Shown piece after piece: positions 54,120 to 62,432 of a stretch of 64,000 bases of DNA. The DNA is from JANXSS01 sp040385645. GTDB taxonomy: Bacteria; Pseudomonadota; Gammaproteobacteria; Burkholderiales; Burkholderiaceae_D. The DNA is taken from NCBI GenBank assembly GCA_040385645.1, contig JAZKGZ010000010.1, positions 167,168-231,167 of the forward strand, read 5' to 3'. Under the pieces are notes generated by a model, which ran no database searches, had not been told where the DNA came from, and saw nothing but the letters and a program-made list of their open reading frames with translations. Both the position numbers and the translations under genes were made by a program. How positions within the stretch are numbered: position 1 is the stretch's first letter; each line of letters opens with the position of its first letter.

Positions 54120-54626
54120 CTAATTCTGCTTTGGAAACCCCGCTTCAATCCACGTTTGTGCAGAGGTACGCGTAAGTTTGAATGTCGGTAACACTTTTAC
54201 CGAAGCAAATTCCTCGCCCAAAGCATTCTGTGCTTTCAGCATGGCATAAGGCTCGTCTTCATCCGGTACGATATCCAAGGTCACACGATAAGTCTGCTGT
54301 TGAATTTCAAGCTCGACCTGTTTATGCAGAATGGCGTGTAACTGCTGTTCATGCCGCCGGATAACCTCCGATGCGGTTTTAACAAGCGTCGAAAAGGCCG
54401 CGCTGTCGAGCGGCTTCGGGTTCTTTTTATCCCGGCCCATGGTCCAGGGTCCGACCAAAGCCGGTTCTCGTTCGCCATCTTTGATCATGGCAACGGCCCA
54501 GCCTTCGTCATCGTCGTTTTTAATGACGCGTGCAGTCCATCCCACGTCGCACCACAGCCGTGGTGTTTCTACCGAGGCGCCATCGGCCTCGGTATCTTCG
54601 TCATGCGACTCTTGCGGTGCATTCAT
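54120..54626 (-). CDS. Hypothetical protein, partner of the LRR protein
   Basis: A 168-residue soluble protein with an acidic N-terminus (HDEDTEADGASVETP) and a GWTARVIKNDDDEGWAVAMI block that looks like a compact beta domain. No family is recognised. Its ATG lies three bases after the stop of the LRR gene on the same strand, indicating translational coupling. It could be a chaperone, a binding partner or an immunity-type protein of the LRR protein, which is inference from position only. Confidence 0.6.
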   Translation of the reverse strand: MNAPQESHDEDTEADGASVETPRLWCDVGWTARVIKNDDDEGWAVAMIKDGEREPALVGPWTMGRDKKNPKPLDSAAFSTLVKTASEVIRRHEQQLHAILHKQVELEIQQQTYRVTLDIVPDEDEPYAMLKAQNALGEEFASVKVLPTFKLTRTSAQTWIEAGFPKQN

Positions 54627-54629
54627 CGA

Positions 54630-56090
54630 TTATCCAATTTTGTCGTTGCGTGACAAAGAAACGTCGCCAAATTCCTGTACATCTTTTGGCATAAGCTCCC
54701 AGTCGTCCGGCGTGTCCGACACTAGATCTGCCTCACTTTCTGCTGGGTCGTGTCGTACGATATCCCATGATTCGAACTCGTTGACGACAGTCGCTGGTGC
54801 CGCTGGTAACGGTACCGGTGTAGCCGTCTGCAATTTTTTGGCAGCCTCGCCTGGGGGCGAAGTCGTGATGCAGACAATCTGCGTCTCACATAGTTTTCGC
54901 ACAGAATGCATGTCGTCGCAGCTCATTTGAGAAAAATCTTTACTTTGCTCACGCAGACTCTGTACGAATTCCACCAGTACGCTTGTTGGAATTTGGTTTC
55001 TTTCGATACTGATCGACGCTAGCGCATGTACGTTCATTATCGATTTCGGCAATTCCGTAAGTTTGTTGTCGGCTGCATCGAGCGACGTCATGGATTTTGG
55101 CAATTCCGGCAAGCAATGTAACGCATTGCTCGATGCTTGTAGGTTTTTCAACGATGCGGGTAAGTCGGGCAAATCGCGCAAATAATTATTGGATACGTTC
55201 AATTTTTTCAGTGATGCGGGAAGAGTAGGTAGTACGTAGAGCTGATTGTTATTCACCATGAGCGTCAACAGGCCGGCCGGTAATTTTGGTAAGCGTTCGA
55301 GTTCCAGCCGGCTCGCTTCTAGTTTCTTTAAAGCGCTGGGCAATGCATCGAGCTTCACGATGCCGTTAAAAGAAATGTTCAACTCAGCAAGACCATTTGG
55401 CAACGTAGGCAGATCGCTTAACTGGTTGCAAGAGACATCCAGACTTTTAAGATTGGTTGGCAAAATTGGAAGATTTCGCAATCCGTTGTTGCGGACAAGG
55501 AGTTCGGCAAGAAGTCGCGGCAGCGTAGGCAGTACGCTCAGCTTTGTACTGCCGTTTGTTTCAAGGTAGCGTAGAGTCTCGGGCAACCGCGGCAAAGTTT
55601 CCAAATGATTCGCTCTGATTTTCAAGATGGCGAGTTTGGAAGGAAGCGACGGTAGCATCTGCAAATTTGTGCAGTCGAGCACCAGTTTTGTAACGGCGAG
55701 CTGGCTTAAGCACTGCGGCAAGGAAGTAACGCTTTGATCGGTAATGGTCAGGGTTTTCGAAGTAGGCTTCGTTTGCCCAAGAATGATTTCCGCGATTTTT
55801 TTGCGGCTGGGCAGTTCGGCGGTGGGCGAAGCTTCAACCCACTGCTTCAATTCTTGTGCGACTGCTTCACCGTTTTGCTGGGTTTGATTCGGAATTGTCG
55901 GCGAACCGGCGGAAGTCTGTCGTTTCGGCAAATTTTTCAGTTTCGCCTGCGATAAATTAATTTTCCGCGCTTCTGTATTTGCCAGGCCTGGCACATTCTT
56001 GGCGTCGACAATTTTACCGAGCGAGGCTTCTGCATTAGCCGAAGGTGTAGAGGCTGCTGACTTCGGGTGAAAAATTTTATTAAATGGCAT
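54630..56090 (-). CDS. Leucine-rich-repeat protein (YopM/IpaH-type repeats, no NEL domain)
   Basis: A 486-residue protein. Residues 1-105 are Ser/Ala/Pro/Asn-rich and unstructured (MPFNKIFHPKSAASTPSANA), followed by about twelve LRRs of 20-22 residues between about residues 112 and 360, with the bacterial pattern LPxLPxxLxxLxVxxNxL (for example LPTNLKSLDVSCNQLSDLP). The tail of about 125 residues is acidic and contains no Cys-Asp NEL ligase motif. YopM-like proteins of this build are type III effectors, and the N-terminus fits this. No secretion gene is nearby, so secretion is inference. No clear ribosome site precedes the ATG. Confidence 0.75.
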   Translation of the reverse strand: MPFNKIFHPKSAASTPSANAEASLGKIVDAKNVPGLANTEARKINLSQAKLKNLPKRQTSAGSPTIPNQTQQNGEAVAQELKQWVEASPTAELPSRKKIAEIILGQTKPTSKTLTITDQSVTSLPQCLSQLAVTKLVLDCTNLQMLPSLPSKLAILKIRANHLETLPRLPETLRYLETNGSTKLSVLPTLPRLLAELLVRNNGLRNLPILPTNLKSLDVSCNQLSDLPTLPNGLAELNISFNGIVKLDALPSALKKLEASRLELERLPKLPAGLLTLMVNNNQLYVLPTLPASLKKLNVSNNYLRDLPDLPASLKNLQASSNALHCLPELPKSMTSLDAADNKLTELPKSIMNVHALASISIERNQIPTSVLVEFVQSLREQSKDFSQMSCDDMHSVRKLCETQIVCITTSPPGEAAKKLQTATPVPLPAAPATVVNEFESWDIVRHDPAESEADLVSDTPDDWELMPKDVQEFGDVSLSRNDKIG

Positions 56091-56482
56091 ATAGATAGAT
56101 CCGAACTAGGTGAAATTGATGTTGAATTACGCTACGCACACGTTTGGCGCTTCGGCTGGCGCTTCACAAGGACGTGTCTTCATAATGATCCGAGTAAAAA
56201 TCTCGTAATATTGTCGGCAGTTGGTTGCCACGCCGTTTTCATGAAATTAGGCGGTCATCATACGACCACTTGAAAATTGGGTTAAATACAATATTTATTT
56301 TCGAACTCATTGTTAAATATGTGGTCAATAACACAATGCTGTTGCCATAATTGCTATATTTTGCAGCATTCGACGTAATGAACGCGGACAATGACTTCCT
56401 GGCTCAAACTTGTTTTTCAAGATCCGGGCACCGCGCCGTTGCATATCCAATATTTAATTTGCCGTCACCGTGAAAGAACACA
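56091..56482. other. Divergent intergenic region between LRR and HTH genes
   Basis: About 390 bases with the promoters of both directions expected. A short direct repeat TGGCGCTTC occurs twice near 56147-56167. No gene is supported; a plus-strand frame at 56067-56273 lacks a ribosome site. Confidence 0.4.
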
Positions 56483-56776
56483 ATGGCCTCACAGAAAACT
56501 GATTTAAATGACGCATTGGACTACGATCCAAATAAATTGCTCGACACTTTGATATCGAAATTACAACTTAAAAATGATGCTGCACTTTCGCGAAAGCTCG
56601 AGATTGCGCCACCGGTAATTAGCAAAATACGTCATCGCCGGCTACCTGTCGGTGCCTCGCTTCTCGTTAGAATGCACGAGGTCAGCGAATTGGGGATTCG
56701 CGAGCTACGCGATTTGATGGGTGATAGACGTGGAAAACACCGTATTAGTCCTGCGCAGTTTAAACCACGGGACTAA
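56483..56776 (+). CDS. HTH protein, paralog A (convergent pair)
   Basis: A 97-residue DNA-binding-type protein. The XRE-like helix-turn-helix lies near residues 30-65 (LKNDAALSRKLEIAPPVISK, then IRHRRLPVGASLLVRMHEVS). It is about three-quarters identical to the gene at 56998-57303, which faces it. GAAAG upstream serves as a weak ribosome site. The function is unknown; a small repressor is likely. Confidence 0.75.
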   Translation: MASQKTDLNDALDYDPNKLLDTLISKLQLKNDAALSRKLEIAPPVISKIRHRRLPVGASLLVRMHEVSELGIRELRDLMGDRRGKHRISPAQFKPRD

Positions 56777-56997
56777 CCTGAATTTTTCAGTTGTTGCGTG
56801 AGTTTTACTACGCGCCCTGGGGCTATTGAGACGGTATGCGGGAGATACAGGGGAATCCTACAATGGTTCCACAACATCGCCGCACACCAAAAGCACCTAC
56901 ATGCTGTGCGTTCTGTGCCATGATTGGATGAAAGCGCTGCCGACTTTCATCCGATCCAGTACCGATACTGGCACATCGTAGGCAAGTTTAAACCAAG

Positions 56998-57303
56998 TCA
57001 GCCTTGTGCTTCAGCAACTTCTTTAGGTTTGAAATGGTCTGGACTGATCCGGAATTTCTCACGACGGTCACCCATTAAATCGCGTAGGTCACGAATACTG
57101 ACTTCGCTCACTTCATGCATGCGTAATAGCATCGATGCACCAACGGGCAGCCGGCGGTGACGAATCTTACTGATGACAGGTGGAGCAACTTCGAGTGCGC
57201 GTGATAAAGCTGCATCGTTTTTCAACTGCATTTTCTCAATCAATGCATCGAGTAAATTATTTGGATCATAGGCGAGGTCATCAGTCAGTTTGCTAGTGGT
57301 CAT
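56998..57303 (-). CDS. HTH protein, paralog B (convergent pair)
   Basis: A 101-residue paralog of the gene at 56483-56776, with the conserved block LKNDAALSRALEVAPPVISK and then IRHRRLPVGASMLLRMHEVS. AGGG eight bases before the ATG supports the start. The two copies are tail to tail with about 220 bases between them, so their coding sequences form a long diverged inverted repeat. One copy may have arisen by inverted duplication. Confidence 0.75.
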   Translation of the reverse strand: MTTSKLTDDLAYDPNNLLDALIEKMQLKNDAALSRALEVAPPVISKIRHRRLPVGASMLLRMHEVSEVSIRDLRDLMGDRREKFRISPDHFKPKEVAEAQG

Positions 57304-57753
57304 TTGTGTACCCTGTTATGTTGTAAATACGCGCTTCGCAGTCTCGGTAAGCCATCTAGTGACTTTTGACAATTACTAGACTGACAAGTTCAAACACTCC
57401 GTTGTTGATGAAAACCACTAACTCGTGGTCTGGTGAAATCGCGTCGACCGACGCAGCGACTCCCACACTTACTTGCGGGCATCTGTCGTAATGTTACCTT
57501 ATATTACGAATAGATAATGATTAAACAAGTAAACAATACAAAATCTCTGCATTTTTTTGCGTAGTCAGCTATTTACGACGGGCAAACGTTTCATGGATGT
57601 CGACAATCGCCCCCCTGAGATAAATCCTAACGCGATCTGATGTTGCACTTTCGCTGCCATATATAATCGGGGATGATTGTGACATCAGACAAAACTCTGC
57701 ACTTTTTCAAACCGGCACGCTTCACCCGCCATCTTTCATAGTTAAGGATTCTT
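57304..57753. other. Intergenic region before the FKBP gene
   Basis: About 450 bases without a gene. A small dyad CGTAAT-N10-ATTACG at 57487-57508 may be a regulator site for the HTH gene on the minus strand. The AT-rich run from 57510 to 57560 precedes the FKBP gene and probably holds its promoter. Confidence 0.4.
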
Positions 57754-58221
57754 ATGTTTAACGCCAAATCTCGTTTTGCCAAGAAACATTTCATGCAGGC
57801 TGCTGTGGCAATGCTCGTGGGCATTGGTCAAATGACGGCGCATGCTGCAGCAACCGATGTGCCTCCCGCCGTGAAGACCGCCTCCGGCTTACAGTATCGC
57901 GATGTAGTCGTTGGCAAGGGCGTTGTCGCAGCGCCAGGTCGCCCAGTACAAGTGCATTACACCGGATGGCTACAAAACCCGGACGGTAGCGCAGGACAAA
58001 AGTTTGATTCGAGTAAAGATCGCGGCGAGCCGTTTGCGTTTCAGCTAGGCGGTGGTCAAGTGATCCGGGGTTGGGACGAAGGTGTGTCAGGTATGCGGGT
58101 TGGCGGTACTCGCAAGTTGATCATTCCCGCAGCGCTGGGTTATGGAAGTCAGGGCGCAGGCGGTGCGATCCCGCCGAATGCCACCCTTTTATTCGACGTG
58201 GAATTACTCGCGGTGAAATAA
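57754..58221 (+). CDS. FKBP-type peptidyl-prolyl cis-trans isomerase (periplasmic)
   Basis: A 155-residue exported PPIase. A signal peptide (about residues 1-30, ending TAHAAA) precedes the FKBP fold: VQVHYTGWLQNPDGSAGQKF, FQLGGGQVIRGWDEGVSGMR and LIIPAALGYGSQGAGGAIPPNATLLFDVELL carry the usual active-site aromatic and glycine residues. AAGGA seven bases before the ATG supports the start. It assists folding of envelope proteins. A hairpin after the stop may end transcription. Confidence 0.94.
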   Translation: MFNAKSRFAKKHFMQAAVAMLVGIGQMTAHAAATDVPPAVKTASGLQYRDVVVGKGVVAAPGRPVQVHYTGWLQNPDGSAGQKFDSSKDRGEPFAFQLGGGQVIRGWDEGVSGMRVGGTRKLIIPAALGYGSQGAGGAIPPNATLLFDVELLAVK

Positions 58222-58246
58222 CAGACTGTATCGCCAGTCACTGTTT
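58221..58246. terminator. Weak hairpin between convergent FKBP and TauE genes
   Basis: The ACAGACTG-TATCGC-CAGT-CA-CTGT arms are followed by TTTT on the plus strand. It lies between two converging genes, so it could stop transcription in both directions. Confidence 0.5.
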
Positions 58247-59040
58247 TACCAATATGTCACCAGCATTTTTGTGGCAAGTGCGTATAGCAGCAGTGCAAAT
58301 ATTCGTTTGATCGTCAATACCGGCAATCGGTGCGCTAACCGCGCACCGAACGGTGCCGTCAAAACACTGCCGCAGACGAGGCAAATCAATGCCGGTAACA
58401 GTATGAAACCGACTGAGTAAGGCGGCATACCGACCACATTCGATCCCGAGATTATGTACCCCGCTGTGCCAACGACCGCGATGGGAATACCGATTGCAGC
58501 AGCGGTACCGATCGTAGTGCGCATCGGTACCCCGCACCAGAGCATGAACGGGATAGTGAGAAACGCGCCGCCGGCTGACACCAAGCCGCAAACAACGCCA
58601 ATTACCGTACCGATAATAAAAACAGGACCCGCGGACGGCATGGTGCGGCCGGGCGCAGGTTTGCGGTTAAGAATGATCTGCGTAGCCCCGGCGTAGACGA
58701 TGCCGGCAAAGCAAAGCGCTAATACCTTTTGAGGAATCCATGCCGATGCAATTGTCGCCAGTAGGCTTCCCAAAACCATACCTGGGGCGAGTCTTTTAAC
58801 TATCTGTATATCGACCCCACCTAGGCGCCAGTGCTCACGCACGCTGGCACCGGAGGTAAAGATAATCGATGCCATCGACGTAGCAAGCGCCATGTGAACG
58901 ATGTGATCAGGTGCAAATTTCTGCATCGCGAACATCGTTGCAAGTATCGGCACAAGCGTCATACCACCGCCGATTCCAAGCAAGCCGGCGAACACACCAA
59001 CAATTGCACCTGCAGCGGCGTAAGCCGCGAGCCACATCAA
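58246..59040 (-). CDS. Sulfite exporter TauE/SafE family permease
   Basis: A 264-residue membrane permease with about eight helices. AYAAAGAIVGVFAGLLGIGG and GGMTLVPIL near residues 6-35, and GLVSAGGAFLTIPFM near 150-165, are the two glycine-rich repeats of the family (DUF81). It may export sulfite or a sulfo-organic acid; the family has other substrates. It overlaps the stop of the next gene by four bases. Confidence 0.92.
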   Translation of the reverse strand: MMWLAAYAAAGAIVGVFAGLLGIGGGMTLVPILATMFAMQKFAPDHIVHMALATSMASIIFTSGASVREHWRLGGVDIQIVKRLAPGMVLGSLLATIASAWIPQKVLALCFAGIVYAGATQIILNRKPAPGRTMPSAGPVFIIGTVIGVVCGLVSAGGAFLTIPFMLWCGVPMRTTIGTAAAIGIPIAVVGTAGYIISGSNVVGMPPYSVGFILLPALICLVCGSVLTAPFGARLAHRLPVLTIKRIFALLLYALATKMLVTYW

Positions 59041-59438
59041 CGGGCGCTTGGCAACTGGCGGTCGAGCAAAGCGAGGGTTTCGCGTGCTTGGCTAACCGTC
59101 TCGACATCGGTGGAATAACGTATCTGTTTCGCAGGCATCTGAGCCCACTGCGACTGCACCGCAGGCGATGAGTCATCTGCTATTTCAGGTAACAACGGTG
59201 TTGAAGGGCCGTCAATCGCTGTTTGTGCCTGATACGCTTGTAATACGGTCAAGCCAGCAGGTGCAATTTCTTGCACGTCTAACTTTTCGACCACCAGCGC
59301 GTTTTCACACGCCCGGTCGGAATAACTGATGCTACCATCACCTTCCAAGCATTTTTTGATTTCGGCGTTCGAGACGACAGTGGTCGAGCAGGCGACCATG
59401 AACACTGCAACACTGGCAGAGAGTTTTAGCAAGTTCAT
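59037..59438 (-). CDS. DUF4124-like small exported protein
   Basis: A 133-residue protein. A hydrophobic lead ends at AC or SNAEI. The core IKKCLEGDGSISYSDRACEN carries the DUF4124 pattern with two cysteines and SYSD. The start at 59438 (MNLLKL) is chosen because it directly begins a signal peptide and has GGGGA upstream; a longer frame (to 59552) would add an unrelated lead. It is coupled to the TauE-like gene. The role is unknown. Confidence 0.8.
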   Translation of the reverse strand: MNLLKLSASVAVFMVACSTTVVSNAEIKKCLEGDGSISYSDRACENALVVEKLDVQEIAPAGLTVLQAYQAQTAIDGPSTPLLPEIADDSSPAVQSQWAQMPAKQIRYSTDVETVSQARETLALLDRQLPSAR

Positions 59439-59541
59439 AAAATCCCCGATTAATATAGTAAAAATGATAACGATGTAACTGTGCGCCGTATCGCCAAGCC
59501 GGTCTGTACGGCAAGTCACGTCAGGCATATAGAGCCGGATG

Positions 59542-59573
59542 AAAAAAAGCACGCTTTTAGGAAAAAGCGCGCT
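59542..59573 (-). terminator. Rho-independent terminator of the glycine-zipper gene
   Basis: On the minus strand, AGCGCGCTTTT and AAAAGCGTGCT form an 11-pair stem (one G-U wobble), with a short loop and a run of seven T after it. It lies about 105 bases downstream of the stop at 59680. Confidence 0.88.
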
Positions 59574-59679
59574 GTTAAGCTGTCAATCTCGGGGTGTCGG
59601 AGGCGTCGTGTAAGCCGGGAGGGTCGGCGCAATCGCCTTGGTAGGGCGTAGGCGCATTGTACTGTAATGCAAACCGGAA

Positions 59680-60288
59680 CTAGTACCCGTAGCGTTGTCC
59701 AGCCATGTTGCCGAGGTAACCGCCGCCAACCGCACCAGCCACCGTCGCGAGCGCTTTGCCACTGCCGCCCCCGATTTGATTGCCGATCAAGCCGCCGACC
59801 ACTGCACCGGTAGCAATGCCGACCGGGCTATATCGAGGCTGGGGCGCTGGTGCCGGCACCGATGCAGGTGTTTCACGGTACCGGCGATTCTCGTAAGCGT
59901 AATTGTTGGACACCGGCTGCGCAGTGCGAACCACCCGTGATTGATTTGAAGACGATACCGCTTGCCGGGTTGTCGGTTGCGCCCGGTGCGTTGTTGGCAC
60001 TACTGACCTGTTTTCTGCAACGGTAGCTTGTACACAGTCGGCACTTTGGTTCGCGTATTGGCTAGCATACTGGTCTGTGTAGGAAACCGGGCGCGCCTGC
60101 ATCGGCACAGGTGCCCATTGCACCTGCTGTGCGCTCGCGGTGTTAGCAGTACTCGTAGCATTGCCATAAGAATTCGGCAGAACACCCGTAATTGCCGCGA
60201 CACCGAGCACGCTCACCAAGATCACTGAGGCCGCAGCACCTGCCACCAGCGGATGAAGACGGGTATCGGTCGTTTTTTGCTCGTTCAT
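59680..60288 (-). CDS. Glycine zipper 2TM domain protein
   Basis: A 202-residue envelope protein. A membrane segment near residues 12-36 (HPLVAGAAASVILVSVLGVA), a Gln/Ser/Thr/Pro-rich linker, and a C-terminal glycine-zipper (GIATGAVVGGLIGNQIGGGS, then ALATVAGAVGGGYLGNMAGQ) are seen, as in SlyB-type outer membrane proteins. GGAG eight bases before ATG 60288 selects it over a longer frame to 60366. It is monocistronic, with a strong terminator after it. Confidence 0.88.
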   Translation of the reverse strand: MNEQKTTDTRLHPLVAGAAASVILVSVLGVAAITGVLPNSYGNATSTANTASAQQVQWAPVPMQARPVSYTDQYASQYANQSADCVQATVAENRSVVPTTHRAQPTTRQAVSSSNQSRVVRTAQPVSNNYAYENRRYRETPASVPAPAPQPRYSPVGIATGAVVGGLIGNQIGGGSGKALATVAGAVGGGYLGNMAGQRYGY

Positions 60289-60458
60289 GTCGATCTCCAG
60301 AATCGCTGCATCGTGCAGCACTGGGTCAACTTTACCCAGGCTTTTGCGCTGTAGGTATAGCAACAATGTTTCAAGAGTAAAAAACTGTAATGCCAGGCGG
60401 TTTCCGCGGGTTTTCTAAAGGAAGGGAATGGAATCGGTAAATATTTAACGTGACCTCG

Positions 60459-62129
60459 TTAAAATTTTTCAGTTTGCGTCAGGCAATTGTTGACAGCAAT
60501 CATCAATAATTCGAAATTCACGGGTTTAACGAGATGCAGGTCGAAACCGGCATCGATTGCCCGGCGTTGATCTTCGGCGAGCCCGTAACCGGTCAGCGCG
60601 ATCAACCGAATTTCGGAGGTGTCGGGATTGGCACGAAGACGTCGTGCAACTTCGTAGCCGTCGATGCTGGGAAGGCCGATGTCAACCAGCGCAATATCGG
60701 GCCTTCCCGAAGCGGCGATGCGCAAACCCTCGATACCGTCGGCGGCTTCCAACACGTCATGACCGTAACCGGAAAGCATGGTGGCCATCATATCCCGACC
60801 GTCTTCGTTGTCTTCGATTAGTAAGATTCGGCATTGGGTACCGTCGCGCTCGATCTTCCCTATAACCGCAGGTAGCGCCGCAGGTTCGCTCATCGGCAGC
60901 CGGATGGTAAATGAACTGCCACATTGCGGCCCGTCGCTTTGCGCTTCGATGGTGCCGTTATGCAGTTCCATGAGTTGCCGTACCAGCGCCAGACCGATTC
61001 CGAGCCCGCCTTGCGCGCGGTCCAGAGAGCTCTCCCCCTGCACGAAAACATCGAACACATGCGGTAGTAAGTCGGCCGAGATACCGATACCGCTGTCGCA
61101 GACCGCAAGCGTGACCTCCTCGCCGTCGTGTGCGGCATCGATTCGAATTACGCCGCCCTTGGGCGTATATTTCAATGCGTTGTCGAGCAGGTTGATGACG
61201 ATCTGTTCCAGGCGCGTCGGGTCAGCGTCTACCCAGGCCACCGGTAGCGCGAGCTCGACCGTATAGCCGGCTGTACGGCCGGTCGCATGCAGTGTATCGA
61301 GACAACTGCCGACCAATGCCGACAACTCCACCGGCTGGCGGCTGAGCATGATTTTGCCGGACATGACCCGACTCAGATCGAGCAGATCGTCGACGATTCG
61401 GCTCAGATGCTTGGACTGCCTGGCAATGATCGTACGGGCCTTCTGCGCATTAGCGATGCTGACACCATTGATGCCGATGACTTCGACAGCGCTGTTGATG
61501 GCGTTGAGCGGGTTACGCAGTTCATGGCCGAGCATCGCCAGAAAATCATCCTTCGCCTTGTTTTCCTTGACGGCTTGACGGCGCTCCTTGATCTCGACAC
61601 TCAACCGGGCATTGGTGGCAATGAGTTCTTCGGTGCGCTGGTTCAGTTTGTTCGCCTGCTGCAGAAGTTCCAGATTCTTTTTTGCCAATGCCACGAAGAC
61701 GGTAACTTTCGCCTGCAACACCTGCGGAATGATCGGCGTAAATAAATAATCCGCTGCGCCCTTCTGGTATCCCTTCAACCGGGTCATTTCATCGGCATGG
61801 TAAGCAGTGATGAAGATGATGGGAATGGCTGCCGAGCGCGGCCGGGCGTGGATCGCCTCGGCGGTTTCGAAACCGTCCATGCCCGGCATATTTACGTCCA
61901 GAAGGATCATGGCAAAGTCATCTTGCAGGACGTGGCGCAGCGCTTCTTCGCCCGATCTGGCAGTGACAATTTCATAAGGGTTGTCGCTGACCCATTGCGA
62001 CAGCAGGCTGGTAAGCGCTAGCAGACTGGCATGGTCATCGTTGACTACCAAGATTTTAGGATCGTGTTGAGTCGTCACGGATGTCTGCAATAAAAAATAA
62101 ATATGATTGTTGCATACGTCTTGTGCCAA
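60459..62129 (-). CDS. Hybrid sensor histidine kinase/response regulator (REC-HisKA-HATPase-REC)
   Basis: A 556-residue cytosolic signalling protein. REC1 lies at about residues 22-140 with the phospho-accepting Asp in ILLDVNMPGMDG. A coiled coil at about 145-190 follows, then HisKA (FLAMLGHELRNPLNAINSAV at about 195-215), HATPase (NLLDNALKYTPKGG, DSGIGISADLLPHVF, GGLGIGLALV) and REC2 (LLIEDNEDGRDMM, LVDIGLPSIDGYEV, LVKPVNF). No membrane helix is present. The first Met may not be the real start, since the REC core begins about 20 residues later. It is divergent from the poly-HAMP gene. Confidence 0.9.
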   Translation of the reverse strand: MAQDVCNNHIYFLLQTSVTTQHDPKILVVNDDHASLLALTSLLSQWVSDNPYEIVTARSGEEALRHVLQDDFAMILLDVNMPGMDGFETAEAIHARPRSAAIPIIFITAYHADEMTRLKGYQKGAADYLFTPIIPQVLQAKVTVFVALAKKNLELLQQANKLNQRTEELIATNARLSVEIKERRQAVKENKAKDDFLAMLGHELRNPLNAINSAVEVIGINGVSIANAQKARTIIARQSKHLSRIVDDLLDLSRVMSGKIMLSRQPVELSALVGSCLDTLHATGRTAGYTVELALPVAWVDADPTRLEQIVINLLDNALKYTPKGGVIRIDAAHDGEEVTLAVCDSGIGISADLLPHVFDVFVQGESSLDRAQGGLGIGLALVRQLMELHNGTIEAQSDGPQCGSSFTIRLPMSEPAALPAVIGKIERDGTQCRILLIEDNEDGRDMMATMLSGYGHDVLEAADGIEGLRIAASGRPDIALVDIGLPSIDGYEVARRLRANPDTSEIRLIALTGYGLAEDQRRAIDAGFDLHLVKPVNFELLMIAVNNCLTQTEKF

Positions 62130-62432
62130 GCATATTCGTGCTGCACCGTGTACTGCGACCCGTGCGCATATTTATGCCGTCGTCAGCCACCGCACGCAAT
62201 CGTTCGCCACACGTTGTGTTTTGCCACAATGTATCACCAGAAGAAGTCCGACATTATGAAAAACATCTACAAGACCGAAATAAATTCTTTTTCACAACTA
62301 TTTGCATCTTGCGCGCAGCAATGTTTTAGGCAATCGACATTTCAAATTTATTTTCCAGTTTACAGCTGGCAATCTCTTGCGCCGGCGCAGGGTGCGGATC
62401 AGAATGGCAAAAGTTAAATCTGGAGAACCTCC
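62130..62432. other. Divergent intergenic region between the two signalling genes
   Basis: About 300 bases, including a weak AT-rich promoter-like zone and GGAGAACCTCC before the plus-strand start. No gene is supported. Confidence 0.4.
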
